DNA of 60,558 nt from Neolentinus lepideus HHB14362 ss-1 (Eukaryota > Basidiomycota > Agaricomycetes > Gloeophyllales > Gloeophyllaceae). The notes under the pieces are model-generated. The model was not told where the DNA came from and made no database searches. It saw only the letters and a list, made by a program, of their open reading frames with translations. Shown piece after piece: positions 1 through 10,560 of the stretch (the first letter of the stretch is position 1; each line of letters begins with the position of its first letter). The DNA lies in the NCBI GenBank assembly GCA_001632425.1, contig KV425664.1, positions 1 through 60,558 on the forward strand, given 5' to 3'. Made by a program: the position numbers and the translations under genes.

Positions 1-1971
1 ATGCTACGCACGGCAAAACACTACGGTGTATCATTCGCCCCAGTACAGCTCTCACAAGGGCTGAAGCGCCAGATGCCTGCTTTCTATCATCTGGGCAGCC
101 CACCCCGAACCTACAGAGTGCCAAAAATTGCCTGCTTAGTAGGGACGCACATGTCCACCTCCCAAAGAGTCAGTGGACTAATACACATGGCCAAACGACT
201 GGATAACACTGCTCCCCAACCTCGACACAACCCCCAAAGAAACTGCGCTTGCGAACCATGCAAGCAGGATCGACGAGATGGATGTAAAAACCCACATAAA
301 TGTGCTAAGACCGCACGCGCAATCCTCGACTCCCTCTCTCCCCTCACAAATATATCATCCAAGCCACCACAGGATAATCTGACACTCACCCACCGCCGCC
401 TCGAAAAGAACAGGCAAGCGAGGCTAGAACGAGGTAAAATCACGTTCAACCCCACGGTAACAGCAAAGACGCACCTTGCAGAATGCTTCCGCATATTCCT
501 CGACCCCTCCGAGACCTCAACATCACCTGCCTACCGACTTCAGGCCCCAGCGCCAGGCCTTAACATACAGGATGAACACCTAGTCATCTACACAGATGGT
601 TCCTGCATCAACAACGGCAAGGCCGATGCCCAGGCAGGAAGTGGAATCTTTTTACATACCGGGCACCCTATGAACCGCGCCCTAAGAATACCTGGACCGG
701 ACCAGTCTAACCAAATTGGCGAGCTTGTCGCCGTAGTAGTCGCCCTGCAAAACGCACCACCCTTTGCCCCGATAACCTTTATCACTGACTCGATGTATGT
801 CATCGAAGGACTTACAGTACACCTCGGCCGCTGGGAGGACCGAGGATGGATTGGAGTTGAAAACAGCCGCTTCTTCAAAGCGGCCGCATACCGCCTAAGA
901 TATCGATCCGCAATCACAACTTTCAAGTGGGTAAAAGGCCACAATGGTGACCCGGGCAATGAAGCAGCAGATGGCCTTGCCCGTGAAGGTGCACTAAAAC
1001 CACTCCCAGACACCCTAGATCTATCAGTACCAAACAACTTCACCCTCCACGGTGTCAAGCTGTCAGCACTTACCCAGCAAATAGCCTATCAAGCTATTCG
1101 AAACACGAAAGCAGAGAAACACCCACCGCGTAGCTCTGCGTCCAATAACCTGGCCAGAATACAAGCTGGACTTGTAGAACAGATCGAACACCCCGAAACG
1201 ACTGCCCAGATATGGCTCCAGTGCCAAAATACAAACCTCCGCCCATTAGTTAGACAATTCCTATACAAAGCGATACAACATGCATACCGTATTGGTGACT
1301 TCTGGACCCCGATTGCCGGCTACGAGGAACGCGCAGTCTGCCCGTTCTGCAAAGATTCTGCCGATAACCTCGACCATATCCTCCTCGAATGTGAGGCCCC
1401 CGCCCGAGAAGTCATATGGCTCCTTGCCGCTGACCTATGGCCCGATGCGTATGGGCCGTGGCCATCCATCAACTTCGGCACCGTCCTTGGATGTGGAAAA
1501 CTCTCCACTCACCTGCCAAACCTCCCCGACCACAGGAGCAACGCCTCGCGCTCCACCACCCCCTCCGATGATGACCTCCCTCCCCGCCCCCACCCGGGGG
1601 CATCCCGCCTACTCCAGATTCTAATCTCTGAGTCAATGTACCTAATTTGGGTACTAAGGTGTGAGCGGGTAATACAACAGAGAACTCACACAATAAAATC
1701 CATAATATCGCGATGGACCAACGCCATGAATCGACGCCTACACATTGACAGGATAATGGCGTGCAAGATAAAACGATCTCCAAAGGACACTAAGAAAGTT
1801 ACCGCCACATGGAAAGGCACACTTAAAAATGAATCTAACTTACCATCTACCTGGGCATCCCACCCGGAGGTTTTAGTGGGTATTCGGCCACCCAGGACTC
1901 TAACTCAACGGAGACTCCAGGTGCTGCCGCGAGTCCCGCACTCCCCAGAACCCACTGGGGGTCGTGCGTAA
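1..1971 (+). CDS. LINE polyprotein, C-terminal part: RNase H and zinc-knuckle region
   Basis: The first ~110 residues include a cysteine-rich stretch (CACEPCKQDRRDGCKNPHKC, about residues 82-101) that I recognise from Agaricomycete LINE proteins. An RNase H domain follows at about residues 190-335. Its acidic residues are visible: D in YTDGS, E in QIGELVAV, D in ITDSMYVIEG and D after KGHNGDPGNEAADG. RNase H removes the RNA template during target-primed reverse transcription. A zinc knuckle, CPFC...H...C, near residues 448-465 matches the zf-RVT type found after RNase H in such elements. The ATG at base 1 need not be the true start, since the frame may continue upstream. The strand and the poly(A) tail agree. 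Confidence 0.85.
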   Translation: MLRTAKHYGVSFAPVQLSQGLKRQMPAFYHLGSPPRTYRVPKIACLVGTHMSTSQRVSGLIHMAKRLDNTAPQPRHNPQRNCACEPCKQDRRDGCKNPHKCAKTARAILDSLSPLTNISSKPPQDNLTLTHRRLEKNRQARLERGKITFNPTVTAKTHLAECFRIFLDPSETSTSPAYRLQAPAPGLNIQDEHLVIYTDGSCINNGKADAQAGSGIFLHTGHPMNRALRIPGPDQSNQIGELVAVVVALQNAPPFAPITFITDSMYVIEGLTVHLGRWEDRGWIGVENSRFFKAAAYRLRYRSAITTFKWVKGHNGDPGNEAADGLAREGALKPLPDTLDLSVPNNFTLHGVKLSALTQQIAYQAIRNTKAEKHPPRSSASNNLARIQAGLVEQIEHPETTAQIWLQCQNTNLRPLVRQFLYKAIQHAYRIGDFWTPIAGYEERAVCPFCKDSADNLDHILLECEAPAREVIWLLAADLWPDAYGPWPSINFGTVLGCGKLSTHLPNLPDHRSNASRSTTPSDDDLPPRPHPGASRLLQILISESMYLIWVLRCERVIQQRTHTIKSIISRWTNAMNRRLHIDRIMACKIKRSPKDTKKVTATWKGTLKNESNLPSTWASHPEVLVGIRPPRTLTQRRLQVLPRVPHSPEPTGGRA

Positions 1972-2090
1972 AAGACATTTCGCCTCGGACCAAGTAACCA
2001 GCCGGTTTACTTGCTACAGCGGACTGGGTCGGAGTCGAACCAATTGTTGACTGCCGCCCGGTCACATCGCTTGTCTAAAAAAAAAAAAAA
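1..2090 (+). mobile_element. 3' end of a LINE (non-LTR retrotransposon), cut by the window start
   Basis: The segment carries the downstream part of a LINE polyprotein (RNase H and a zinc knuckle). It ends in a run of 14 A at 2077-2090, about 105 bases after the stop codon, which is the usual 3' signature of a LINE insertion. The reverse transcriptase and the 5' end must lie outside the window. The reading frame is still open through 656 codons, so the insertion is probably young. No target-site duplication can be checked because the 5' end is missing. Confidence 0.85.
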
Positions 2091-2729
2091 GAACTGATTC
2101 CAGCTCCCTGATTTGCTCATCCACGTGACTTCCTCGTCTGATATGGTGACATGAAGGGTGGCGAGCAGCATCCGGTCCCTTCCGAGTATCATATCATATG
2201 AGTTTCGGCTGTAGAACTAATATTTCTGGTCTATTGTCGCATCAAGTATAGTAAATTCTGCCCAAAATGAAATAAATGTATGGGTTATGATTGGCTGAGA
2301 AGCCATGGGTTATGGAATATTACAGAGATATGGGTTGTCACGTAAATTAATTAGGAACCAACTTGGTGGACGCAAAAATGTATGGGTTAGAGCAGAGTAT
2401 GGGTTGTTAGAGAGATGGGTTATGAGAGAGTCGACTGTACTAGGCTTGACAATAGCCGTGGATATTGAAATGACGTGGTAGAACGCTTGGAATAATGTCA
2501 AAACAGCAGTACGCAAGTCTCGGAACCTTAGGGTGTTAAATCAAGCTTTGATCGACTCATTTCGGACCCCTGGAAGATCCGTGAATTAAATATTTACAAC
2601 CACGACCTGTACCCTGCAATGCATCGGAACGAACCATAAGCCGTCGCTCGTGCGATGCTAAAGCAATGCAGTGCTGTGACTGCGACAGAGCCATGAATAC
2701 GGGGCATACCCTCGTGACGTACACCAGTA
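2091..2729. other. Intergenic stretch without a gene; holds a possible pogo-like transposon end
   Basis: No coding region is supported here. The stretch lies between the LINE tail and the stop codon of the PAXX-like gene, so it contains that gene's 3' region. The only structure I see is a cluster of ATGGGTT motifs, listed separately. Confidence 0.5.
2279..2437. repeat. Six ATGGGTT motifs ending in GTCGACTG|TA, possible Tc1/mariner-pogo terminus
   Basis: ATGGGTT occurs at about 2280, 2305, 2329, 2382, 2399 and 2415, followed by AGAGAGTCGACTG next to a TA at 2438-2439. Read from the other strand this is TA-CAGTCGACTCTCT followed by AACCCAT subterminal repeats, the layout of a pogo/Fot-type element end at a TA target. 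No matching left terminus or transposase was found nearby, so this may be a solo end or chance. Confidence 0.35.
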
Positions 2730-3854
2730 TCAATCCGAGTCCCCAAACTCGAGTTCCTTGATCTTCCGAGCTCTCTTACTCGGGTTAGCAAGGGACGCGC
2801 CTTTAAGCGGTCGGGCAGCAGTGACACCTCTTGCTTCTACCGACCCATAATCAGCATTCTCAGCGCTTTATCGCAGGGTTGGGAACTCACTCATCTTGGC
2901 TCGAAGAGGATCGCTCGGTGACTTCGCCTTGGACTCGCGCGCGCTCTCCGCCTTCGCTTCTACGAGTTGCGAGTTCAGCGCCTTGATCTCCTTCGCCGCT
3001 TCGGGATCTTGAGACGAGCTCAGACTCGATGATGATTTTAGCTCCCTAGCTGACTTTGAACTCGTAGAGCTACTCGTAGGTGGAGCATCTTTCACTGTTG
3101 CAGTTCCTGACGAACCGAGATGCAATCAGATAATCTAGCAACCATGATCTGGGCCTCTATTCGGAAAGATACGTACTTCTCGGTTGATAGGGAATGTCGG
3201 GTAGTACTGGTGCTGGAAGGGCGCTTGGTTCGAGCTGGCAACCGCGCTTCTGCGCCTGTAGAGCGATCTAAGAGGAAAGAGACTGGTTATGCTTGCGATT
3301 CGTCCGTTGAAGCGGTATTATCTCTTACTCGAAAGAAAAGATCCGACGCATAGGCTGCCGCGTCGGGCGCCGATAGTTCAGTCAAAGCAACGGAGAGTGG
3401 CTTCTTCTCCGTTGTACCGAGCGTCAACTATGCGAAACACTGGTTAAGCACAGTCAGAGTAGTACGTTAAAAGTACATACATTGATCTCTGCCCCTTTGT
3501 TTTGGTCCCAGTTCCCGATGACCATGTCACCTTTCGTGAACGCGTCCTTCAATTTCTGGGCAAACATTTCCATCAGATTTGAGGACGTCGTTACACCCTA
3601 CAACAACATAAGCCACGGAGATACAAGAGCTGAATGTCAGATACACTTACGACGATCTTCTCGACATCTTGTCTCCATTGTCCCATCCACCACCGCCCTT
3701 CCTTAGTCCTGCTGGTAAGTCCTACATGGATGGTCCAGGCGTCGTCATCTGAGGCAGAGAGCACGACAAACTTAAGGTGGCCTTGATAAATTACCTGAAT
3801 AAGGTCGTCAAGAATAGCGAGGTGCGAGAGAAGATTGTTCTCCGAGTCGGACAT
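2730..3854 (-). CDS. PAXX-like non-homologous end-joining factor (XRCC4 superfamily), six exons
   Basis: Exons (minus strand): 3854-3651, 3597-3481, 3427-3329, 3267-3177, 3094-2891 and 2836-2730, giving 273 aa. All splice sites are GT-AG and the phases agree. The exon 5 acceptor could instead be 12 bases upstream, adding four residues. The order matches PAXX: a ~140-residue head with hydrophobic/acidic alternation (NLTLG...LSVALTELSAPDAA), a putative coiled coil, a Ser/Lys-rich linker, and a basic C-terminus GASLANPSKRARKIKELEFG near residue 250. Vertebrate PAXX has the same SL-NP...K..K...F.D tail, whose Val and Phe bind Ku; here Leu267 and Phe269 sit in those places. Known role of the family: stabilising Ku, XLF and XRCC4-ligase IV at DNA breaks in the nucleus. 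Homology is inferred by eye; a diverged XLF-type paralogue is the alternative. Confidence 0.7.
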
Positions 3855-4282
3855 GGTTCGGTGATAGTTGATGACAACGCTGCTTTGAAACGAGTACCAA
3901 GTCCGCCGGCTGCTGGTACGAAGTCCAATATGTATCCATTCCTTTCAGTAACGCAACAAGGCGAACAAAGATGAGAAAGAAAGGACGAAACCGTAACTAA
4001 CGTTGTGTACTTTGGGTCGATTCGGATGATTCAGGAGTTGCCGTGCCGAGTGCCGGGGGACGTCGACGTGAACTTGGTAGCAATGATGCAGCTACACCAA
4101 TCTCCCCCTCCTCTCGCGATCTTGACACACAGGCTGAACAGAACAGCTTTCAGCAAAATTAAGCAGATGTCGTACATCATATATATTTGGTATGTAATAG
4201 ATTAGTGGCAATAAAGATACAGTAGATCTCGGGTAGATAGTAAGAATACAAACATTAGTGACGGACAAGGCCAAGCGAATCA
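3855..4282. other. Intergenic region between two minus-strand genes
   Basis: 428 bases between the Iml2 stop codon and the chosen start of the PAXX-like gene. It should contain the Iml2 terminator and the PAXX-like promoter. A pyrimidine-rich stretch on the minus strand (about 3965-3990) lies upstream of the PAXX-like start, as is common in fungal promoters. No further exon fits in frame with confidence. Confidence 0.5.
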
Positions 4283-6998
4283 CTAGAGCTTCGAACGTTT
4301 ATCGACTGCATCCAAAGCAGCATTTGCGCGGACGTGGAGGTTGCTCTGCAATGGATCAATCAGTATTAAGTAAATATAATGAACAAATAATTCGAACCTC
4401 TAAGCTGTACTTGCCCTTCTTCCCGGATGCATTGACTTCTAGTGGCTTGCCTGGTCGAGAATCAGCGTGGTGAATTCTCATGCATGGTCAATGCCTACCA
4501 GAAAGAACGAGCTCGAAGTGGTATTTTGCACCCGCCTTGTCGCCCGCACACAGCAACAGTCGACCAAGCTCAAAATCTAGACGTGGTAAGGGAAAGTAGG
4601 AGTGGCGAGTTCAGGAGAATAGACAAAGACGAACGTACGTGAGTAGAAAACAAGATAATGATCTAACTGGATCCGGGGTCCGTTCTCGAAGACAGCAGCA
4701 AAAGCTGCCTTCGACCGATTCTCTGCCTCCTCCTGCGTCAGATCTGTCGAACTCTCGGTGTCATCCAAAATCGCGTCAGGGTCCTACGCAGGTGTCAGAA
4801 ATCCAGAACGTACAATAAAGAGGAAGTGGCACTAACGGGATATGCCGAGTAGCGTAAACACACCCCCTCCAGAAACTTCGCTAGGCACAAGTCATCCCAG
4901 TACCCGACGCCATATTTAGACGGGTCCCTCTCGTGCTCCTGGAGATCCTTCAGGCTCTCCTCGACCATCGGCAGTATCTTCTTCGCGAGTACGAGTCGAG
5001 GAGCGTGCGCGATGCATAGAAAGACGTAGGCAAACTCAAGTGCCGGCAGGAGGAGTCGGCCAGATTGGGACTTGTATTTGCGGGCTTTGCGCTCGACGAA
5101 TTTCTAAGTTACGAATCTCGCGGATGAAGCAGTGGAGCCTTTGCGATGCAGAACACGTACCTCTAAGGGTAATGACTTGCCCGCGATACGTTGCCGGAGG
5201 GCGGGGACCTTCTCGAGGAGCGCAGTGGCTTCTTTCTTGTTCGCCTCCCCGCCAAGCTGGAGGAGACACACTGCCACGCCGTACGTATAGCACGCCTTCG
5301 ACCACTATTCGTGTGTGTGTGAGTAGACAGGTCTAATGTTAGAGCACGACTGAGACGGAACGGTGCTCACCGTCGACGACTTGAGCAACGTTCGCCAACA
5401 CTTGAGCGACGCCTCCACGTCCCACAAGCACAGGTTCGCAACTGCCATCTCCCAGTACGAGACCTGATGTAAGTTGTAATACTGGCTCTGCGCTTGCATC
5501 GCTTTCTCGTAGTACTCGATTGCCTGTCGCGGCCGGCTCCGGCAGAGGTTGAGACGACCGGCGCCGAAGAGGAAAAGGATGCCTGGAGGAGAGACGACTT
5601 TAGAACTGAATATATTGAAACAGCGGGACACTTGCCATTAGGATACCGGATTAGATTCCAGTCGAGGATCTTCTGTGCCATTTCAATGTCAACCCCTTCG
5701 AAGGTGAAGCTGGAGAGGACGAGGTGGAAGACGAGCAGAGCTGCATCACAGATGCTTCTTCGCAGGCCTTCCTTCTCTGTTTCCTAGAGTTAGTCTTTCA
5801 AACTCTATACATCATATGTAACTGCCGTACCTGTCGGTACACTGGGCTCCGGGCTCTCTTTCGTCCAACCGCCAGATTTCATCAAATACTCCAATCCCGT
5901 CTGTCTATCTCCCTTGTAACCAAAAAGTTCCACTATTGTCAACAGGCGGCCGGGCATCATACTGAGCACCAGATTCGACATGCCGACGCCGAGGTACACG
6001 CCAGTGCGGAAATCAGCATCGATAGAGGCATCGTGTCCTCCTGCCTCGGTATCTACAGCCTCGAGATATTTGCCCAGCTGGCGATAGATGTTGATAGTGG
6101 TGCGCATGTTGAGTCTACGGAAAGCGTCAGCAAGAGGACGGGGAGGACAAGGAAACGCTTACGCTTCTTTGATAAAGGCGAGCCAATCTCCAGAGTATAC
6201 GATACCCAGAATGGCCTAGATAAGGTATAAAAGCAAGCCAAGGCGGAAGACAGCAGAGACGCACCTTCTCGAACAGACTCTCGGCGTAAACGAGCTCAGC
6301 GTGGCGCTCGACTGCGGTCATACTCTTGTAGTACCCAACACCGGATGTGTTGAGGGATGAGACTACAAGTCCTGCAAGGCGTGTAGCTACGGAAGCGCTC
6401 TTCTTGCGATGACGGCTTGCAACTGCGTTGCCGTGCTTTGTATGTCCGAGGGCGGCCAGAAGGTCCTGTGAACATATGCCCCGTTTATAAATGAATGGTC
6501 CAGGTGGAATAAAGACATACCTCATTCTCAAAAGACATGAGACCCTTGACGCACTGAATGAGACCGTATCCAGTAGCAAAATATAGTCTCTCCCTGATAC
6601 AGTCATAAATCTGCAATGGACGGGTAACAGGAAGCAAAGAACGCACTTCTTTGGGTCGCATTGATCGCAATACTTCTCTGACTCCAACATATGAGACGCA
6701 AGGAACAAGTCGAGCGCATATCTAATGCCAGGTATGTCGTCGAGCACGTACTCGGGCAAATAGGGGTTTTTTGGTATGCCAGGCGGCGGGGGCGGTATAT
6801 CAGACGACTCGGCAGGCTCGACAATCTGGATTGTATCTGGAAGAGGGTCAACTGTGGTGAGATCAGAGAAGGTTAATTGAAGTGGATGCAGCACGCACCT
6901 TCCAGTTCTGACTGAAACGTCTTCTGCTCGATCACCACCTCTGGTTCCTCCGTCTCCGCGACTGCGACTGGGCTTTCGACTGTCGTTACAGTGCGCAT
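4283..6998 (-). CDS. IML2: Iml2/TTC39-family tetratricopeptide protein, 14 exons
   Basis: Exons (minus): 6998-6899, 6851-6647, 6593-6521, 6465-6265, 6215-6163, 6114-5831, 5776-5632, 5605-5371, 5304-5161, 5103-4837, 4783-4639, 4576-4499, 4450-4398 and 4345-4283, coding 681 aa with every phase consistent. Conserved family landmarks appear in order: ALDLFLASHMLESEKYC and ERLYFATGYGLIQCVKGLMS in residues ~65-126, a helical middle, then ILFLFGAGRLNLCRSRP with QAIEYYEKAM and SYWEMAVANLCLWD at about 360-425, and a C-terminal TPR-like tail. The family (PF10300, yeast Iml2, animal TTC39) is linked to mitochondrial outer membrane and lipid-droplet associated protein quality control; the molecular activity is not settled. 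The length is close to family norms. It faces the aldo-keto reductase gene across a short shared promoter. Confidence 0.9.
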
Positions 6999-7222
6999 CG
7001 TTGCAGGCTAGAGTGTGGGCTGTAAATGTTGCTGTGAAAGGTAGATGTGATGTGGGGCCATGCAGGCGGCTAAAGAGGCGGGACCATCAGCGGATGCAAT
7101 ATTGGCAGGATGCAAGGCCCCAGGATATCCGCAGGTGTCATTGGACAGCCCATAATATCCGCCCCCAAAGTAGCGCCTCTTCCACCTCTCGTTGCCCAGC
7201 ATCACTTCGGAAGTCTATAACC
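6999..7222. promoter_or_regulatory. Shared divergent promoter between IML2 and the aldo-keto reductase
   Basis: Only 224 bases separate the two start codons, so both promoters must lie in this stretch. I see no clear TATA box. That these two genes are co-regulated is an inference from geometry alone. Confidence 0.55.
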
Positions 7223-8605
7223 ATGGCGCTCACACTTTCGTCTGCCGTTCGCCTTTCTACAGGTGCGTCCGACCATCAGCGCAAGCTGGGGAGATACTGA
7301 CGATGTCCGATAGGGTACATGATGCCGCTTCTCGGCTTCGGCGTCTACCAGAATTACGACGCAAAGCCGTCTTGCTTGGAGGCTTTCAAAGCGGGTTACC
7401 GGCGAGTACAAGTATTCACTTCGAACGAGTCAATCTGACAGTAATAGCTAGACATATCGATTCCGCGCAAGCCTACCGTAACGAAGCTGCTGTCGGAGAG
7501 GCAGTCAGGGAGAGCGGGTTGGACAGGAAGGATGTTTTCATCAGTACGTTCTCTTTATTCTATATGGCCTTCATGACCCATTGACCTCTGTCCTGAAGCC
7601 ACGAAATGTATTAGCAACACGCACGGATATGAGAGAACCTTGAAGGGCGTAGACGAATCTCTATCCAAGCTCGGGTTCGGTATGTCTCCGCACTCCCCCC
7701 TTGTCTTTACTCACATCACTTTATAGACTACATCGACCTCTTCCTAATCCACGACCCGTTCTCCGGTCCCGAAAAGCGCATGGAGACCTATAAAGCGCTC
7801 CTGGAATCCCAGAAAGCGGGCAAGATAAGGACGGTAGGGGTCTCAAACTAGTACGTCCATCTGCCATCCTTTCGTACGGGCCGCAATATCAATTAATGAC
7901 GTCTCTAGTGGTGTGAGACACCTCGAGGAGATCAAGAACGCTGGCCTGCCAATGCCCGCCGTCAACCAGATAGAGGTGATTACATTTCGCCCGCTGTGGG
8001 TACCAGCGAGTTTGGGACGCCTCCCATGTTCTCTGTCATCCCGTACTAATCGCTGGACCATGTGCGACGACTAGTGCCTGAATGGCGGTCAACATGGGAG
8101 GCGACCTCGTCGGATCGGCGCCATCTCTATTTCGCGACTTGCACCACTGACCACCTTGCCAGTTGCACCCGTTCTGTCAGCAGAAACTGATCGTCTCCTA
8201 CTGTAACGAGCACTCCATCATCGTGCAGGCTTACTGCCCGATCATCCACGGTAGGGTGGACGACCCCGTAGTACAAGAACTAGCTACCAAGGTATTTATA
8301 CTTCACAAATTCCAGTCATGCTCGTCTGACTGAGGATCGCTAGTACTCCCGCGACCCCGCGCAAGTCCTCCTGCGCTGGTCCCTCCAACGCGGGTGCGTC
8401 GCCCCCCTGCCGACGACTCCTTTCTCGCTAACTTCATTTGTTTTGTAGATTCGTCCCCCTCCCGAAATCCGCCACTCCCTCGCGCATATACTCCAACGCA
8501 AAGCTCTACGACTTTGAGTTAGACGAGGACGATATGAAGGTGCTCGATGAACTGGACAAGGGTAAAGACGGTGCAGTTAGCTGGAACCCGGTGGATGCGC
8601 CGTAA
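7223..8605 (+). CDS. Aldo-keto reductase, nine exons
   Basis: Exons: 7223-7262, 7314-7401, 7452-7543, 7599-7679, 7727-7850, 7909-7975, 8163-8291, 8344-8393 and 8449-8605, giving 275 aa. The catalytic tetrad is present: Asp46 and Tyr51 ([10 protein letters not shown]), Lys76 (FITTK) and His109 (DLFLIHDP). The phosphate-binding end [11 protein letters not shown] is also seen, as is the substrate loop region [14 protein letters not shown]. Enzymes of this family reduce aldehydes and ketones with NADPH in the cytosol; the substrate cannot be read from sequence. Intron 2 must start with GC rather than GT (7402-7403) to keep the YRHIDS frame; the nearby GT choice runs into a stop. The gene is convergent with the UCH37 gene. 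Confidence 0.92.
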
Positions 8606-8946
8606 GGTATGTGTACGAAGGAGGTGGGCAATGGATAATGTACTGCTAGGAGTGTAATACTAGAGCTTTGCATAGAGGTTGCGGCATATCTAATCACAGA
8701 TTTAAGTAATGTTGAATTGGTATGCGAATAGTCTCCCTGAAACACGTCGACGGCGCCCTCAAATGGTTCTCTGTTTCAACACAAAATGAGTGCTATATAT
8801 GCAGACTCGCGACATGATCGAGCCGCAACACATCGCTACTCCAAGAAACGCCAACATATCGACCAAGCAGGTCCGCACAACACGCCCGCCCGTAGTCGGT
8901 ACTCGACAACCGTTCCCTTAACGGCAAGCGTGCCGTCTTTTTTTCG
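8606..8946. other. Convergent 3' intergenic region
   Basis: 341 bases between two stop codons pointing at each other. It must contain both 3' UTRs and polyadenylation regions. I see no gene or repeat in it. Confidence 0.6.
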
Positions 8947-10176
8947 CTACTCATCAAGATCCATCCCGACCTCCTTCCTCCGTGCTATACGCTCCTGCAT
9001 CTTCGTCCGCGCCCCCTCTGCTGCCGGCTGGAGCTTCCCTGCTTTCGCCATCGCGACGAGCAGCGCATGGATAAAGCCGAGGTGGTTGTGCCGCCGCACG
9101 GAGTTTTCGAACTACGTGTCATCACCCAAACACGGTCAGTGAGCATCGGATGAGAGGAACGTCAGGACACGAGGGAAGCAGACGTACCGCCCAACGTTCG
9201 CGTTTTGAGTTCTCATTCGAGAGTCTTACGAAAAGCTCAGCAGCTTCGGAGTCGTTACCCCGACCTGCGTCTTGGAGCTGTTTTAGACGGGATTGGATAA
9301 TGGGGAGGGGGTCTTCTCGCAGCGCGAGGAGAGAAAACTCAAGCTAATAAAAATGTGGATGGGAAGAGGGAAATGGTGGGCTTAACAGGGTGCTTACCGA
9401 GCCTTGGGGATATGTTGCTATTCGGGCTTCCACGACCTCCCTAGCGAGGCCTTGGTGGGGACTCGAGTAGATTGTGTTGCAGGACACACCTGGCTTTCGC
9501 TATCCACCCCTCTCCCTTCTCTTCATACACGCCGTGTCGTATAGGATGGCTCTTGAGGCCGTCGAACTCGTACACACAACCCATTGCCGGCATGTATACG
9601 ATAAAATGGTAAGCATCCTCCGACGTCTTCGGAAGTCCAAGACCGTCGAGCGAAATGGCCGACGGCGGACTGAGCGCATTGTGCGCCTCACGCAACCAGT
9701 CCGACGAGGTAATCACCAGACCGCGCGTCTGCGCGTCCATGCCAGTGGTGAACGAGAACAGCTCTTGCAGCTGGGGCCCGGACGGCAGAGACGGGATGTT
9801 ACCGAGCGCGTTCATGACAGCGAGCGTCGCGCAGGCGTTGTTCACGACTTGGTGGGCGAAGAAGCCGGGAAAGTCGGGGTCGTACTGGGCGCCTGAGCCG
9901 GAGGAGAGGGAAGGGTCCGGTTCGGTGTCGGACTGGGGCAGCCATTTGAAGAGGAAGACGAGAGCGCGAATGGGTTGAAGGGCGGCGAGTGAGTCGGGAT
10001 CGAGGGAATAGAGATCATCGACGATGTATGGAACTCCTAGGGACTTAAGGAGTTCACTGGGGGTTACGGTTAGGATTGGTGTGAGAGTTGGGTTGAGGAG
10101 TACTCGGATTGAACACATACGTGAAGACACCCGGGTCAGACTCTGTCAAATGCCATCCACTTTCTTCGTCCGACAT
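8947..10176 (-). CDS. UCH37: Ubiquitin C-terminal hydrolase UCH37/UCHL5, five exons
   Basis: Exons (minus): 10176-10121, 10056-9490, 9440-9398, 9343-9188 and 9111-8947, coding 328 aa, almost the length of human UCHL5. The peptidase C12 residues are all present with the correct spacing: Gln88, Cys94 (NNACATLA), His169 (DAYHFIVY) and Asp184 (YEFDG). The active-site crossover loop follows (TTGMDAQTRGL, SDWLREAHN). The C-terminal UCH_C/ULD region is intact (RRHNHLGFIHALLVAMAKAG near residue 290), ending in basic residues; in other species this segment docks on the proteasome receptor Rpn13 or the INO80 subunit NFRKB. Expected role: trimming ubiquitin chains on proteasome-bound substrates in nucleus and cytosol. 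This is a confident single-copy housekeeping gene marking the edge of the repeat-rich DNA. Confidence 0.95.
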
Positions 10177-10328
10177 GATGTTTGTAAATCAAAGCACACT
10201 CGAGGACGCGTAACCTGAGTAAGTGCGCGATGTAACTCAGTCTGGACGCGTCGTGTCACGCGGCCGTCTACAGCTACCTGCACGGCACCCTCAAGCTGCC
10301 TTTCCATGATCCAAGACGCCTGCAGAGC

Positions 10329-10560
10329 TTGTTGGAAATTGCTCAGGAATATAAATTAGGTGTTAGGTTAACCCATTTGAATTTCATAAATATTGTAGTA
10401 TATTCTAGCATTTTGTACAAGTAGTATATAAAGCCCGAGTCATCCCTCCTTATGAAGCTCAAGATGAGGATCATCAGGTACAAGTCATCAAATCACACTG
10501 ATGCACCATACAGACTCAAGATGGAAGGATTTTCCTTGAGATGGTGGTTCCTGACCTGCT
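10329..10560 (+). mobile_element. Possible Copia-type LTR start
   Basis: The sequence begins TGTTGGAAATT, the usual start of Ty1/Copia LTRs in these fungi. It becomes AT-rich and has a TATA-like box, AGTATATAAAGC, at about 10422. It starts only 153 bases upstream of the UCH37 start codon and marks the change from genes to repeats. The 3' boundary is not visible, so the end given is arbitrary. Confidence 0.4.

Noticed and set aside
1280..1624. Plus-strand 114-codon frame inside the LINE
   Set aside because: It overlaps the zinc-knuckle coding region in another phase and has no recognisable domain.
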